A stretch of DNA of 64,000 nucleotides from Flavobacterium lacus (GCF_003268815.1 NZ_QLSV01000006.1:62001-126000); one strand, 5' to 3'. Shown: positions 17,667-26,010, counted from the first letter of the stretch. Numbers and translations: made by a program. Notes: generated by a model not told the origin, from the sequence alone.

Positions 17667-18410
17667 ATGATTGTAATATATAAACAATTTTTCACTGTAG
17701 TTTTTTGGCTAATTAGCACTATTCTTTTTAGCCAGAATTCTATTAAAATCAATTATAATGTTGTAATTGATAAAGATGATATCTATGAAAAAGGTGTCGA
17801 GAAGCGAGGTATATCAGATATTAATAATGAACTCTATCTAGAGTCTTTACAAGAGTATAATGATTATTCATTTGCTCTGTTAAAAAATGATTCGACTACC
17901 GTTTTTTATTTAGAAACTTATAAAAATAAGTCTGCGGATAAAAATAAATATTTTATAATGGCCGGCTATACAGGTGTTATTTATCAGACAAAGAATCGGG
18001 TTTATAGTTTTAATTCCTATGAAAATGTATTTTCTTATAAAGATTTTTACTCCGATTGGGAAATTACTACAGAGAAAAAAATAATTGACGGTTACACATG
18101 TTATCTTGCAAAAGGAATAAAGTTGATAAAACACAAAGATTTGGTTTTTAGACATCCAATTCATGCGTGGTTCTGTCCGGAGTTACCTTATTCTGTTGGT
18201 CCAATGGGCTATGGAGGTCTACCTGGATTAATTCTTGAAATCAGAATAAGAAATGCTACTTTTTTGGCCTCAAAAGTTGAGATGAATTCAACGGAAGCAA
18301 TTGATTTTGATTTTTTAAATAAACATAAAAAAATTACGCTAGAGGAATTGAATATGAAAATAGAGCAAGAGATGGACGATGCAATACGAAGTAGACGGTT
18401 TAAAAATTGA
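17667..18410 (+). CDS. GLPGLI family protein (copy 3)
   Basis: 247 residues, with a hydrophobic leader (FFTVVFWLISTILFSQ). The signature is AWFCPELPYSVGPMGYGG then LPGLI, with an earlier conserved cysteine in YTCYLAKG. This is the two-cysteine subtype. The start lies 14 bases after the end of the broken small gene, with no terminator between them, unlike the intact cassette. The 3' end runs up to the next GLPGLI gene with 7 bases between, so copies 3, 4 and 5 form one transcription unit. Confidence 0.9.
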   Translation: MIVIYKQFFTVVFWLISTILFSQNSIKINYNVVIDKDDIYEKGVEKRGISDINNELYLESLQEYNDYSFALLKNDSTTVFYLETYKNKSADKNKYFIMAGYTGVIYQTKNRVYSFNSYENVFSYKDFYSDWEITTEKKIIDGYTCYLAKGIKLIKHKDLVFRHPIHAWFCPELPYSVGPMGYGGLPGLILEIRIRNATFLASKVEMNSTEAIDFDFLNKHKKITLEELNMKIEQEMDDAIRSRRFKN

Positions 18411-18417
18411 ATATACG

Positions 18418-19149
18418 ATGAAATTTAAAATTATTTTAGTTGTTTTATTCTTTCAAAACATTTACTCGCAAATAAATAATGGCGAAGTGACCTATAAAGT
18501 AACTTTCCCAATCGATGAGCAAATTGAAAAAATCGAAAAATTCAAAAAAAAATTTAATGAAATTAGAGAAGGAACATTATTGTTAACGATGAAGCTCTAT
18601 TTTACAAAAGATGAATCGAACTTCACTGTTATGGAATACAGTGGGCTTGATAATAAAAAATGGCTTTTTGCAAAGTCCGTAGCATTAGCAAACTATCCTA
18701 TTTACTCAAATCGAATAGACAAAACAGTATTGTTTACTACCTTTCAAAAGAACAGTCCATTATTCAAAGATAATGAGTTTTTGGTACAGTATAATTTTGA
18801 TGATTGGGAACTGATAGATGAGCAAAAAACAATTGATAATTTTATTTGTAATAAAGCCATTTCCAAAAAAGAAAAAATAGTTAACGGTAGAAAAATTGTT
18901 TATACTAACATAGCTTGGTATTGCCCTCAAATTCCGGTTAGTTTTGGTCCAAAAGGCTATGGTGGTTTGCCTGGGTTGATATTAGAACTTAATGAAAATA
19001 ATAAAATAATCTATCATGCGTCGGCATTTGACTTAAATAAGCTTTCTGAAAAAATAACTAAACCAAACAAAGGAGAAACAATATCTTTAGAAAAATATAA
19101 TGAATTGTATAATGAAAGAAATGCTAAGTTAATGATGCAACGAGAATGA
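18418..19149 (+). CDS. GLPGLI family protein (copy 4)
   Basis: The ATG at 18418 begins a good signal peptide (MKFKIILVVLFFQNIYSQ), so I prefer it to an in-frame ATG at 18379 that would overlap copy 3. The product has 243 residues. The signature is AWYCPQIPVSFGPKGYGG then LPGLI, with the earlier cysteine in FICNKAIS, so it is a two-cysteine member. It is tightly packed with copies 3 and 5. Function unknown. Confidence 0.9.
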   Translation: MKFKIILVVLFFQNIYSQINNGEVTYKVTFPIDEQIEKIEKFKKKFNEIREGTLLLTMKLYFTKDESNFTVMEYSGLDNKKWLFAKSVALANYPIYSNRIDKTVLFTTFQKNSPLFKDNEFLVQYNFDDWELIDEQKTIDNFICNKAISKKEKIVNGRKIVYTNIAWYCPQIPVSFGPKGYGGLPGLILELNENNKIIYHASAFDLNKLSEKITKPNKGETISLEKYNELYNERNAKLMMQRE

Positions 19150-19167
19150 TTTTTGTTTTTTTATGAT

Positions 19168-19923
19168 ATGAAAATTTTTTTATTTTTAATAAGTTTATTT
19201 AATTTACTAGTAGTTTTTTCTCAGGAAAAGAAATTTACTATTAAATATACTTTGTTCTTTGCTGAGCAAGATGATTCAGGCAGTAGTGAATATAAAAAAA
19301 TTATGGCAGGTGTTTACAAAAAGAGTGGCCAAGTTAATTTTAATCTTTATGTAAAAGATTCATTGTCCTATTTTATTGCCGAAGATGGCATTGATAACTC
19401 TAATTTGTCATATCAATTAGCTTTAACAAAACCACTATATAGCATGCCTTTATTTACAAATTTCAATAAAAAAGAAATTGTTTATAAAAACAGTCCCAAT
19501 TTTATTTTTTTTGACAAAGATCAATTCCTCATTAAAAGAGATTTTATTTCTAATTGGGAAATTCAATCAGAAACTAAAGTAATTGACGATAAGTTGTGCT
19601 ATAAGGCTGTTTCAAAAGGAAATAATTACTATCATAGCAAAGGTAAGTTGATTAATTTTGATGTTACCGCTTGGTTTTGTCCTGAAATTCCGGTAAATGC
19701 TGGTCCGGTTTACTTTAATAATTTACCGGGTTTAATACTCGAAATTTCATACTTGGATGTTAAATTGGTTGCCACCTCAATTAAATTTGATGTTGATGAA
19801 AAACTAATTAAACAACCTACGGGAAAAGAGACTGTTAGTTATGAAGAATTTAATAAATTAAAGGAAGAAATGCTTGAAGAAAAAACAAAACAAATGAATG
19901 AACAAATGCGTACTAAAGAATAG
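19168..19923 (+). CDS. GLPGLI family protein (copy 5)
   Basis: The ATG at 19168 starts a clean leader (MKIFLFLISLFNLLVVFSQ); an in-frame start at 19153 would add five residues. 251 residues in all. The signature is somewhat diverged, AWFCPEIPVNAGPVYFNN then LPGLI, with the earlier cysteine in KLCYKAVS. It ends 15 bases before the truncated receptor relic, so the order GLPGLI-receptor seen at 20642-24177 was once present here too. Confidence 0.9.
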   Translation: MKIFLFLISLFNLLVVFSQEKKFTIKYTLFFAEQDDSGSSEYKKIMAGVYKKSGQVNFNLYVKDSLSYFIAEDGIDNSNLSYQLALTKPLYSMPLFTNFNKKEIVYKNSPNFIFFDKDQFLIKRDFISNWEIQSETKVIDDKLCYKAVSKGNNYYHSKGKLINFDVTAWFCPEIPVNAGPVYFNNLPGLILEISYLDVKLVATSIKFDVDEKLIKQPTGKETVSYEEFNKLKEEMLEEKTKQMNEQMRTKE

Positions 19924-19938
19924 CTTTATTTAATTTTA

Positions 19939-20088
19939 ATGTTGAAACATTTATTTATATTTTTTTTACTTTTAAATACTCTAGTAAGTTTTTCTCAATC
20001 ACTCACAGGAACAGTTTCCGATACCCTGAACAATACCCTTAAAAGTGAAAACGTAATAGTCAAACCTCTCTACAAAGTTTTTTCATAA
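19939..20088 (+). pseudogene. 5' remnant of an outer-membrane receptor gene
   Basis: The 49-codon frame has a signal peptide and then QSLTGTVSDTLNNTLKSENV, which parallels QTLTGKVTDSLDNPLESANV at the start of the full receptor at 21532; both continue with I-x-KPL. It ends at a stop after KVFS, where homology is lost. Only the leader and the first strands of the carboxypeptidase-like regulatory domain remain. It follows GLPGLI copy 5 in the position where the full receptor follows copy 6. Confidence 0.8.
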
Positions 20089-20200
20089 ATGTAAGACTGT
20101 GATGTATCATAAAAAAAGCAACTGTATCCTATTTTAAAAAATCTATTACTATTTTTTTAATTCCAACTAATTGATATAGTGAAATTTAAATATTTAACAA

Positions 20201-20345
20201 AACCCTTAACATATTCTGTATAAAAAGTGCCTTTCTTGTTAATGAAAAGTTAAAATAGCAAGAAAAATTTTTGATTCCATTTTTTTTTTTTTTCAATTTT
20301 ATCTCGGTTAACCAAAAAATTAGTTTTAACTTTAAATTTTAAAAA
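20201..20345 (+). repeat. Leader repeat, copy B (pairs with 17198-17341)
   Basis: This is the second copy of the roughly 145-base leader, directly before the intact small gene. It differs mainly by a run of 14 T at 20280-20293, where copy A has TTTTTCTTTTT. I see no strict TAnnTTTG promoter element; TATCATTG (A) and TATCTCGG (B) occupy the same place. Confidence 0.85.
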
Positions 20346-20576
20346 ATGAAAAAATTTATGTTTAGTGCTTTCGCAATAATGGCGTTTTCGGTGGGTTCGA
20401 TGGCGAATGATGTCGAAGTGAAAGAATTAACTACCCCTAATTGTGAAGCTGAGGCTCAAGCTGTTTATAATTTAGAAATAGAAAACGGAGCATCTCATTA
20501 TCAAGCCTACTTCAGGTCTAGAATGCAATGGATTGAATGTGTCGATGCTGTTGGAATAAATACTAGTATTGATTAA
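20346..20576 (+). CDS. Small secreted two-cysteine protein
   Basis: 76 residues: a signal peptide of about 21 residues (FSAFAIMAFSVGSMA, cleavage before ND), then a mature acidic protein of about 55 residues. It has exactly two cysteines, in TPNCEAEAQAVYN and WIECVDAVG, 31 residues apart, a spacing conserved in the broken sibling although most other residues differ; a disulfide is therefore likely. Other shared positions are the YN, GA-S/T-H, QA and NTS-x-D residues. I recognise no family. A strong terminator-like hairpin follows, then GLPGLI copy 6 and the receptor. A secreted factor or ligand for that system is a reasonable inference but unproven. Confidence 0.75.
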   Translation: MKKFMFSAFAIMAFSVGSMANDVEVKELTTPNCEAEAQAVYNLEIENGASHYQAYFRSRMQWIECVDAVGINTSID

Positions 20577-20590
20577 CCTAAATTCTTAAC

Positions 20591-20632
20591 GTCCTAAAAG
20601 TAAATAGCTTATTTACTTTTAGGACATTTTTT
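20591..20632 (+). terminator. Strong hairpin between small gene and GLPGLI copy 6
   Basis: GTCCTAAAAGTAAAT (20591-20605) and ATTTACTTTTAGGAC (20611-20625) form a perfect 15-bp stem with a 5-base loop, followed by ATTTTTTA. It lies between the small gene and the start of copy 6 at 20642. It may end most transcripts of the small gene, with some read-through to the rest. Confidence 0.85.
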
Positions 20633-20641
20633 AACATTATT

Positions 20642-21337
20642 ATGAAAATTATACTATTAATAATACTGATATCGAATTCTCTTTTTTCTCAAATAATTGA
20701 AAAAAAAGGTAAAATAATTTATGAAATTACTATTGCTCAAGAAGATTACATGAAAAAAAACCAAAACGTTTTAAAAAATTATCAAAGAGCTGTCGAGAGT
20801 ACAAAAAATATAGAATTTACACTTACTATAGATGGTATTAATTCACATTTTGAAGTTAGTAAAAATCTTCAACTAGATAAATACGGATATGGGTATGCTT
20901 TATCTTACGCCAATTATATGGGTGAAATTTATCAAGATAGTATTTCTGTTTTTACAAAAATAGATAGCCATATAGGAAAATTAATTATAAAAAAACCACC
21001 AAAAAAAAATTGGAAAATCCTAGATGAGCAAAAAGTGATTGATGGTTATATTTGTTATAAGGCCACAAATGAATATATCGTTGAAAATGGTGTTGGGATA
21101 TTTACACATCCAGTAATTGCATGGTTTTGTCCTCAATTACCTTTTCCTTTTGGCCCCAATGGATACGGTAATTTACCTGGATTGATTTTAGAGCTACAAG
21201 AACGAAATGTGGTATATGGTGTAAAAAAAATAATTTTTGATTTAAATGAAGATATAAAGTTTGACTTCAAAGAATACAAAGTAATGAATGAAGAAGAATT
21301 CCAAATTTATTTAAATAACATTAGTAAAAAAAATTAA
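20642..21337 (+). CDS. GLPGLI family protein (copy 6)
   Basis: 231 residues with a signal peptide (MKIILLIILISNSLFSQ). Conserved cysteines are Cys138 (YICYKATN) and Cys163 (AWFCPQLPFPFGPNGYGN), with LPGLI at about 178-182. It is of the two-cysteine subtype, like copies 3 to 5. It lies between the small two-Cys gene and the receptor, so this is the shortest complete form of the cassette. The 194-base gap to the receptor is AT-rich and has no visible gene. Confidence 0.9.
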   Translation: MKIILLIILISNSLFSQIIEKKGKIIYEITIAQEDYMKKNQNVLKNYQRAVESTKNIEFTLTIDGINSHFEVSKNLQLDKYGYGYALSYANYMGEIYQDSISVFTKIDSHIGKLIIKKPPKKNWKILDEQKVIDGYICYKATNEYIVENGVGIFTHPVIAWFCPQLPFPFGPNGYGNLPGLILELQERNVVYGVKKIIFDLNEDIKFDFKEYKVMNEEEFQIYLNNISKKN

Positions 21338-21531
21338 GAAGTAGCATTAATAACATTATTAAAAAATAAGTGTTAAAATTATTTCCTTTAAATTAAAAAA
21401 ATTTTAAAAATGATTAAACTAAATTTATGCCTCTCTTTATCTTAAGATCTTAATTAAGTGTCGATAACTTGTAAAATTAATCTTATACTTTTATTATGTG
21501 CTTAATTTAGTGACAACTTTTAAATTCAATT

Positions 21532-24177
21532 ATGATAAAGTTTTTATTTTTTTTATTTTTTTTATTTAATAATGCGTATTCGCAAACGCTTACAGGGAAA
21601 GTTACCGATTCATTAGACAATCCCCTTGAGAGTGCCAATGTTATCGCAAAACCATTACAACAAAACGCATCCATAAAATTTGCAATCGCAGATAATAAAG
21701 GGAGATACAAACTTGAATTAGAAAAAGACGTTCGTTATGAAATTCGTGTTTCCTACATCGGTTTTGTTGAAGAAACTTTCATCTATGAACCAAATTCTGA
21801 AATAAAAACTTATGATTTCAAACTCAAACCAACCGGAATTGATTTAAAAGAAGTAATCATTAATCATAAATACGAACCCATTGTCATCAAAAAAGATACG
21901 TTGGTGTATGATGTCAAAGCATTCACTACCGGAAACGAAAGAAAACTCAAAGACCAGCTCGAAAAACTGCCCGGTGTGGAGGTAGATAAAGATGGCGGCG
22001 TAACCGTGCAAGGAAAAAGAGTCACTAAGTTTTTAGTAGAAAACAAATCCTTTTTTGGTGGTGGAACCAAATTAGGTGTCGAAAACATTCCCGCCGATGC
22101 TGTGGATAAAGTGGAAGTCATCGACAATTTCAACGAAGTAGGTTTCCTCAAACAAGTTTCCGATTCCGAAGACTTGGCGATGAACATCAAACTGAAAGAA
22201 GATAAAAAGAAATTTGTTTTTGGCGATGTCGAGGCTGGTGCCGGAAACGATTCCTATCATCTATTGCACGCCGCTTTGTTTTATTATTCCCCCAAAACCA
22301 ATTTGAGTTTTATTGGCGACATTAACAACATTGGTAAACAAACCTTTACTTTTCAAGATTTAATGCGTTTTCAAGGCGGAGTAAGTAGCTTTATTTCCGG
22401 CAGAAAATCGTTGACCAATCTCTATTCTTTTACCTCAGAAAACAAAGATGTGGTAGAAAATAAATCACAGTTTGCAGCACTGAATTTTAGTCACGAACTT
22501 TCAACAAAGTTGGATGTTTCCGGTTTTGCTCTTTTTTCAAAATTGTTTACGGCAACACAAAATGAAACAGCGTTAGAATACCTTCAAACTGAAACACTCG
22601 AAACCCGAACACAAAATGGCAACAACCGCTCTTTGTTAGGTCTTGGAAATGTAAAACTGGATTATACGCCAAACAAAGACGAAAAATGGTATTACAATGC
22701 ACAATACCAATCGAGTGCAAATGATGCTTTTTCGTTACTCAATTCGGTATCATTAAACAATCAAAATACATTTGAGACTTTACGGGAAGCCGATAATTCT
22801 TCGGTAAAACAATATACAGAATGGCATAAATCCATTTCTAAAAATCATACCACAACTTTAGTAGTGAATCACGCTTATGAAAATAATGTTCCTCAAAATC
22901 AATGGTTAACCAATCAACCCTTTTTAGCCGGACTAATTCCGTTGGAAGAAGATGAAAATTATCAAATTGCTCAATTAAAAAAGGTAAAATCCAATTCAGT
23001 TGATGCCTTATTTAAACATTATTGGATTTTGAATAATTTCAACCACATTTATACGAATGTTGGAAATAATTTTGGAACCACTGCTTTGCAAACTTCCGAA
23101 AGACAATTTTTATCCAACGGAACGATTAATGATTTTGCCGAAAATGGTTTCGGAAATGACATCGATTACCGTTTGAATGATGCTTTTGTCGGAATTGAAT
23201 ATAAATTCAAAATTGGAAAATGGACGAATAAACCCGGCATTTACGGACATTGGTATCAATTGAAAACCAAACAATTTGAGCAAGATGTAATGCATTCTAC
23301 TTTTTTACTTCAACCGCAGTTTAATAGCGAATACGAATTTAATCAATCGGAATCGTTGCGATTTAATTACCGATTAGTCAATCAATTTCCGGAAGCTTCA
23401 CAGTTAGCAGAACGATTCACTTTACAAAGTTATAATTCCGTTTTTCGAGGAAATGCTTTGTTGAATAATGAACGCTACCATTCGGCAATGCTGAATTATT
23501 CTAAAATGAGTATGTACCGTGGTTTGATGGTCAATGCTTTTGCGAATTGGAATAAGAAAGTAAGAACCCTACGAAACACCGTTGAATTAGACGGGATCAA
23601 TCAGTTTACGATGCCAATTTTAACCGATAATCCAGAAACCAATTTCAGAGTAGGTGGTTCGGTGAGTAAAAAAATCTATCGTTTCAATCTTCGCTTAAAC
23701 ACATCTCTTTCATGGTTTGATTACATTCAGGAAGTCAACGGAATCGAAACGGCTAATTCTAGAAACAATCAAAATATCGGAGTCGAACTTCGAACGGCAC
23801 ACAAAAGTTGGCCATTTGTAAAAGTTGGTTTTACCAAAGGTTTCAACACATTTAGCGGAATCACTTCTTCCAAATTTGAAACCAATCAGTTTTCGGCAGA
23901 AATTGATCATGAAATCATCAAAAACATTTCCTTTAAAGCCGATTATGAAGCATTTACCAATTTGAATTTCACCAATCCAAATACCTTTTTTGAAATTGCC
24001 AACGCTTCAGTAACTTATCAAAAGAAAAACAGTCCGTTTGGGTTTGAATTCATGGTTTCCAATCTTTTAAACAATCAAACGATAAACCAAAACAGTTTTT
24101 CAGATTTTTTAATTAGTGAGCAAACTACGTTTATTTTACCTCGAATTTTTCAGTTTGTAGTGCGGTATAAATTGTAA
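21532..24177 (+). CDS. Outer-membrane TonB-dependent-type receptor with N-terminal regulatory domain
   Basis: 881 residues. A signal peptide (NNAYSQ) leads to a carboxypeptidase-regulatory-like beta-sandwich (LTGKVTDSLDNPLESANV, about residues 18-100), then a plug domain (ERKLKDQLEKLPGVEVDKDG) and a long beta-barrel ending in FVVRYKL, with the terminal aromatic-rich strand expected for outer-membrane barrels. I see no TonB box I would trust. This group is annotated as outer-membrane receptor or TonB-dependent receptor in Bacteroidota, and it often follows GLPGLI genes. Substrate unknown; given the neighbours it may move or sense a small secreted protein or its cargo (inference). Confidence 0.85.
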   Translation: MIKFLFFLFFLFNNAYSQTLTGKVTDSLDNPLESANVIAKPLQQNASIKFAIADNKGRYKLELEKDVRYEIRVSYIGFVEETFIYEPNSEIKTYDFKLKPTGIDLKEVIINHKYEPIVIKKDTLVYDVKAFTTGNERKLKDQLEKLPGVEVDKDGGVTVQGKRVTKFLVENKSFFGGGTKLGVENIPADAVDKVEVIDNFNEVGFLKQVSDSEDLAMNIKLKEDKKKFVFGDVEAGAGNDSYHLLHAALFYYSPKTNLSFIGDINNIGKQTFTFQDLMRFQGGVSSFISGRKSLTNLYSFTSENKDVVENKSQFAALNFSHELSTKLDVSGFALFSKLFTATQNETALEYLQTETLETRTQNGNNRSLLGLGNVKLDYTPNKDEKWYYNAQYQSSANDAFSLLNSVSLNNQNTFETLREADNSSVKQYTEWHKSISKNHTTTLVVNHAYENNVPQNQWLTNQPFLAGLIPLEEDENYQIAQLKKVKSNSVDALFKHYWILNNFNHIYTNVGNNFGTTALQTSERQFLSNGTINDFAENGFGNDIDYRLNDAFVGIEYKFKIGKWTNKPGIYGHWYQLKTKQFEQDVMHSTFLLQPQFNSEYEFNQSESLRFNYRLVNQFPEASQLAERFTLQSYNSVFRGNALLNNERYHSAMLNYSKMSMYRGLMVNAFANWNKKVRTLRNTVELDGINQFTMPILTDNPETNFRVGGSVSKKIYRFNLRLNTSLSWFDYIQEVNGIETANSRNNQNIGVELRTAHKSWPFVKVGFTKGFNTFSGITSSKFETNQFSAEIDHEIIKNISFKADYEAFTNLNFTNPNTFFEIANASVTYQKKNSPFGFEFMVSNLLNNQTINQNSFSDFLISEQTTFILPRIFQFVVRYKL

Positions 24178-24366
24178 GTTGGTCAATGTGTCTATTTGGC
24201 AATGAGTTAATTATTTTACCAAACTGCCATTCAAATAGTCTTACTATATTGGTGTAAACACTTTTGCACTCGCGTTTTTACACGAATACTTTCTCACTTT
24301 AGATAAAATTATCCGTTCATGACAACGCTTCTTTTGTTTACACTATTCATCGGTTTTGCCATTTTT
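24173..24366 (+). repeat. Duplicated upstream region and 5' end of the M90 peptidase gene (relic)
   Basis: This stretch repeats 25095-25292, sharing TTGTAAGTTGGTCAAT, TTTTACCAAACTGCCATTCA, ACTTTCTCACTTTA and then an ATG at 24319 (MTTLLLFTLFIGFAI, compare MTTALVFLLLIGFAI at 25243). Homology ends at about 24366 and the frame then drifts. The -7-like TATATTTG of the real gene is TATATTGG here, so the relic is probably silent. Confidence 0.8.
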
Positions 24367-24380
24367 TTGGATACAATAAT

Positions 24381-24854
24381 TTACTTAATAAATGCTTGCA
24401 TCTCATTCTCGATATTCACGCGAAGTTGTTTCAATTTTATGGCATACGCTTCTAATTGCTTTTCATGATCGGATGTAGGAACCCATTTTTTTACTTGAAG
24501 TGGTTTTCCATCGCTATCAACCGACACAAAAACAATGACACAATGCGTTTTTTTTGTAAATGAGTCTTCGTTGAGTTTTCGTGAGTACACATCAATAGCA
24601 ATATGAATACTTGTTTGTCCGGTGAAAATAATGTACGCGTCAATTTTCACCAAATCACCAATGTTAATGGGTTTATAAAAACGAATTCCGCCCACATAAA
24701 CTGTCACACAGTAAGTTTCAGACCATGTTCGTGCACACGTGTAAGCCGTTTGGTCAATCCATTTCATAACAGAACCACCATGAACCTTACCACCAAAATT
24801 CACGTCGGTTGGTTCGCTGATAAATTGAAAGGTAATTTTGTGTGTTTGTTTCAT
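24381..24854 (-). CDS. Acyl-CoA thioesterase (hotdog fold, YciA/BACH-like)
   Basis: 157 residues forming a single hotdog domain. The N-terminal half carries VNFGGKVHGGSVMKWIDQTA, with the Asn/Gly-Gly-x-x-His-Gly-Gly pattern and active-site Asp of this family; a second strand set has KPINIGDLVKIDAYI. The family hydrolyses acyl-CoA thioesters in the cytoplasm. Length and motifs are normal. It is oriented against its neighbours and lies between the 5' relic of the M90 gene (24173-24366) and the real M90 gene. Confidence 0.88.
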   Translation of the reverse strand: MKQTHKITFQFISEPTDVNFGGKVHGGSVMKWIDQTAYTCARTWSETYCVTVYVGGIRFYKPINIGDLVKIDAYIIFTGQTSIHIAIDVYSRKLNEDSFTKKTHCVIVFVSVDSDGKPLQVKKWVPTSDHEKQLEAYAIKLKQLRVNIENEMQAFIK

Positions 24855-25094
24855 GGATTAAGGATTTAGTAATTTTGTAAAATAAAGTAGAACTATTGTA
24901 AAGGTAAGCAATTTAACTTTTTAGTTTTCAAAGGATATTGATGCGGCGATGGATTAAGTGTCTAAATATACTGTGTCGCAATTTTAGCATAAAAAAGAGG
25001 AGAAAATTTTACTATTAGGGTGCTAACGATAATTCATTAGTGCAGTTATCAATGCTTCGAGGTCGGAAAATCACCGAAGAGCAATGGATATAAT
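24855..25094. other. Intergenic stretch with a possible short coding relic
   Basis: Together with the repeat at 25095-25242 this makes a 388-base gap. No complete gene is visible. The piece 25035-25098 has a frame reading QLSMLRGRKITEEQWI with a stop, which looks like a decayed gene end, but I cannot name its source. Confidence 0.3.
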
Positions 25095-25242
25095 TTGTAA
25101 GTTGGTCAATCAGTCAATGTGACAATGAGGCACTTATTTTTACCAAACTGCCATTCAAATAATCTTACTATATTTGTGTAAATGCAGTTCTACTTGTAAT
25201 TTTACAATACTACTTTCTCACTTTAAATAAGATCATCCGTTT
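25095..25242 (+). repeat. Upstream region of the M90 gene (partner of 24173-24318)
   Basis: This is the functional copy of the repeat described at 24173. It contains a -7-like TATATTTG at 25169-25176 and leads directly into the ATG at 25243. No convincing -33 TTG is seen at the usual distance. Confidence 0.7.
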
Positions 25243-26010
25243 ATGACAACCGCCCTTGTATTTTTACTTTTAATAGGTTTTGCTATTTATGCGATTAATA
25301 CCAATCAAAAAAAGAAAGTAGAACAATTTCCACCCAAGTGGCATAATTTACTTTTGAAGCATGTGGCATTCTACGACGATTTATCGCCGGAAGAGCAAAA
25401 ACGTTTTCAAAACCGAATGATGACATTTTTAAGTGAAGCCCACTTGGAAAGCGTTGGTTTTGAATTGAATGATTTAGACAAAGTATATATTGCTTCCAGT
25501 GCCGTAATTCCGGTTTTTAATTTTCCCGAATGGCATTACCGAAATTTAAGCACGGTATTGGTCTATCCCGATCATTTTAACGAAGACTTAGGTTTTGCTC
25601 AAAACGATAAAGACCGTAAAATTGGCGGTTTGGTTGGCACCGGACGTTTTGAAAACCAAATGATTCTCTCCCGAAAAGCCTTGCACGAAGGTTTTTCGCC
25701 GCATTCGCCAAAACACAATACGGGTATTCACGAATTTGTGCATTTGATTGATAAGCTCGATGGCAGTACCGATGGCGTTCCGGAAGTGTTGATGCAAAAG
25801 CCCTACGTCATTCCGTGGCTTAAAATTATTCATGAAAAAATGGAGGAAATCAATAACAATGAATCCGATATCAGACATTATGGTGGGACTAACCAAGCCG
25901 AATTTCTCGCCGTAGCCGCCGAATACTTTTTTGAAAAACCTGAGCTAATGAAAAAGAAACATCCCGATTTGTATCAAATGTTGGCGGTTTGTTTTCAGGG
26001 GAATAAGTAG
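25243..26010 (+). CDS. MtfA-like zinc metallopeptidase (family M90)
   Basis: 255 residues. An N-terminal membrane segment (about residues 4-19) anchors a zincin domain whose metal-binding motif is H163EFVH167 in GIHEFVHLIDKLDG; a downstream glutamate (TNQAEFLAVAAEYFF) fits the third ligand. MtfA of E. coli interacts with the Mlc repressor; the role in Flavobacteria is not known. Both ends of this gene occur a second time nearby: the 5' end at 24319 and the last 56 bases at 29051. This suggests that flanking DNA was inserted or duplicated around it. Confidence 0.88.
   Translation: MTTALVFLLLIGFAIYAINTNQKKKVEQFPPKWHNLLLKHVAFYDDLSPEEQKRFQNRMMTFLSEAHLESVGFELNDLDKVYIASSAVIPVFNFPEWHYRNLSTVLVYPDHFNEDLGFAQNDKDRKIGGLVGTGRFENQMILSRKALHEGFSPHSPKHNTGIHEFVHLIDKLDGSTDGVPEVLMQKPYVIPWLKIIHEKMEEINNNESDIRHYGGTNQAEFLAVAAEYFFEKPELMKKKHPDLYQMLAVCFQGNK

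Noticed and set aside
24319..24470. A small membrane protein starting MTTLLLFTLFIGFAI
   Set aside because: It is the copied start of the M90 gene running into antisense of the thioesterase; no independent support.
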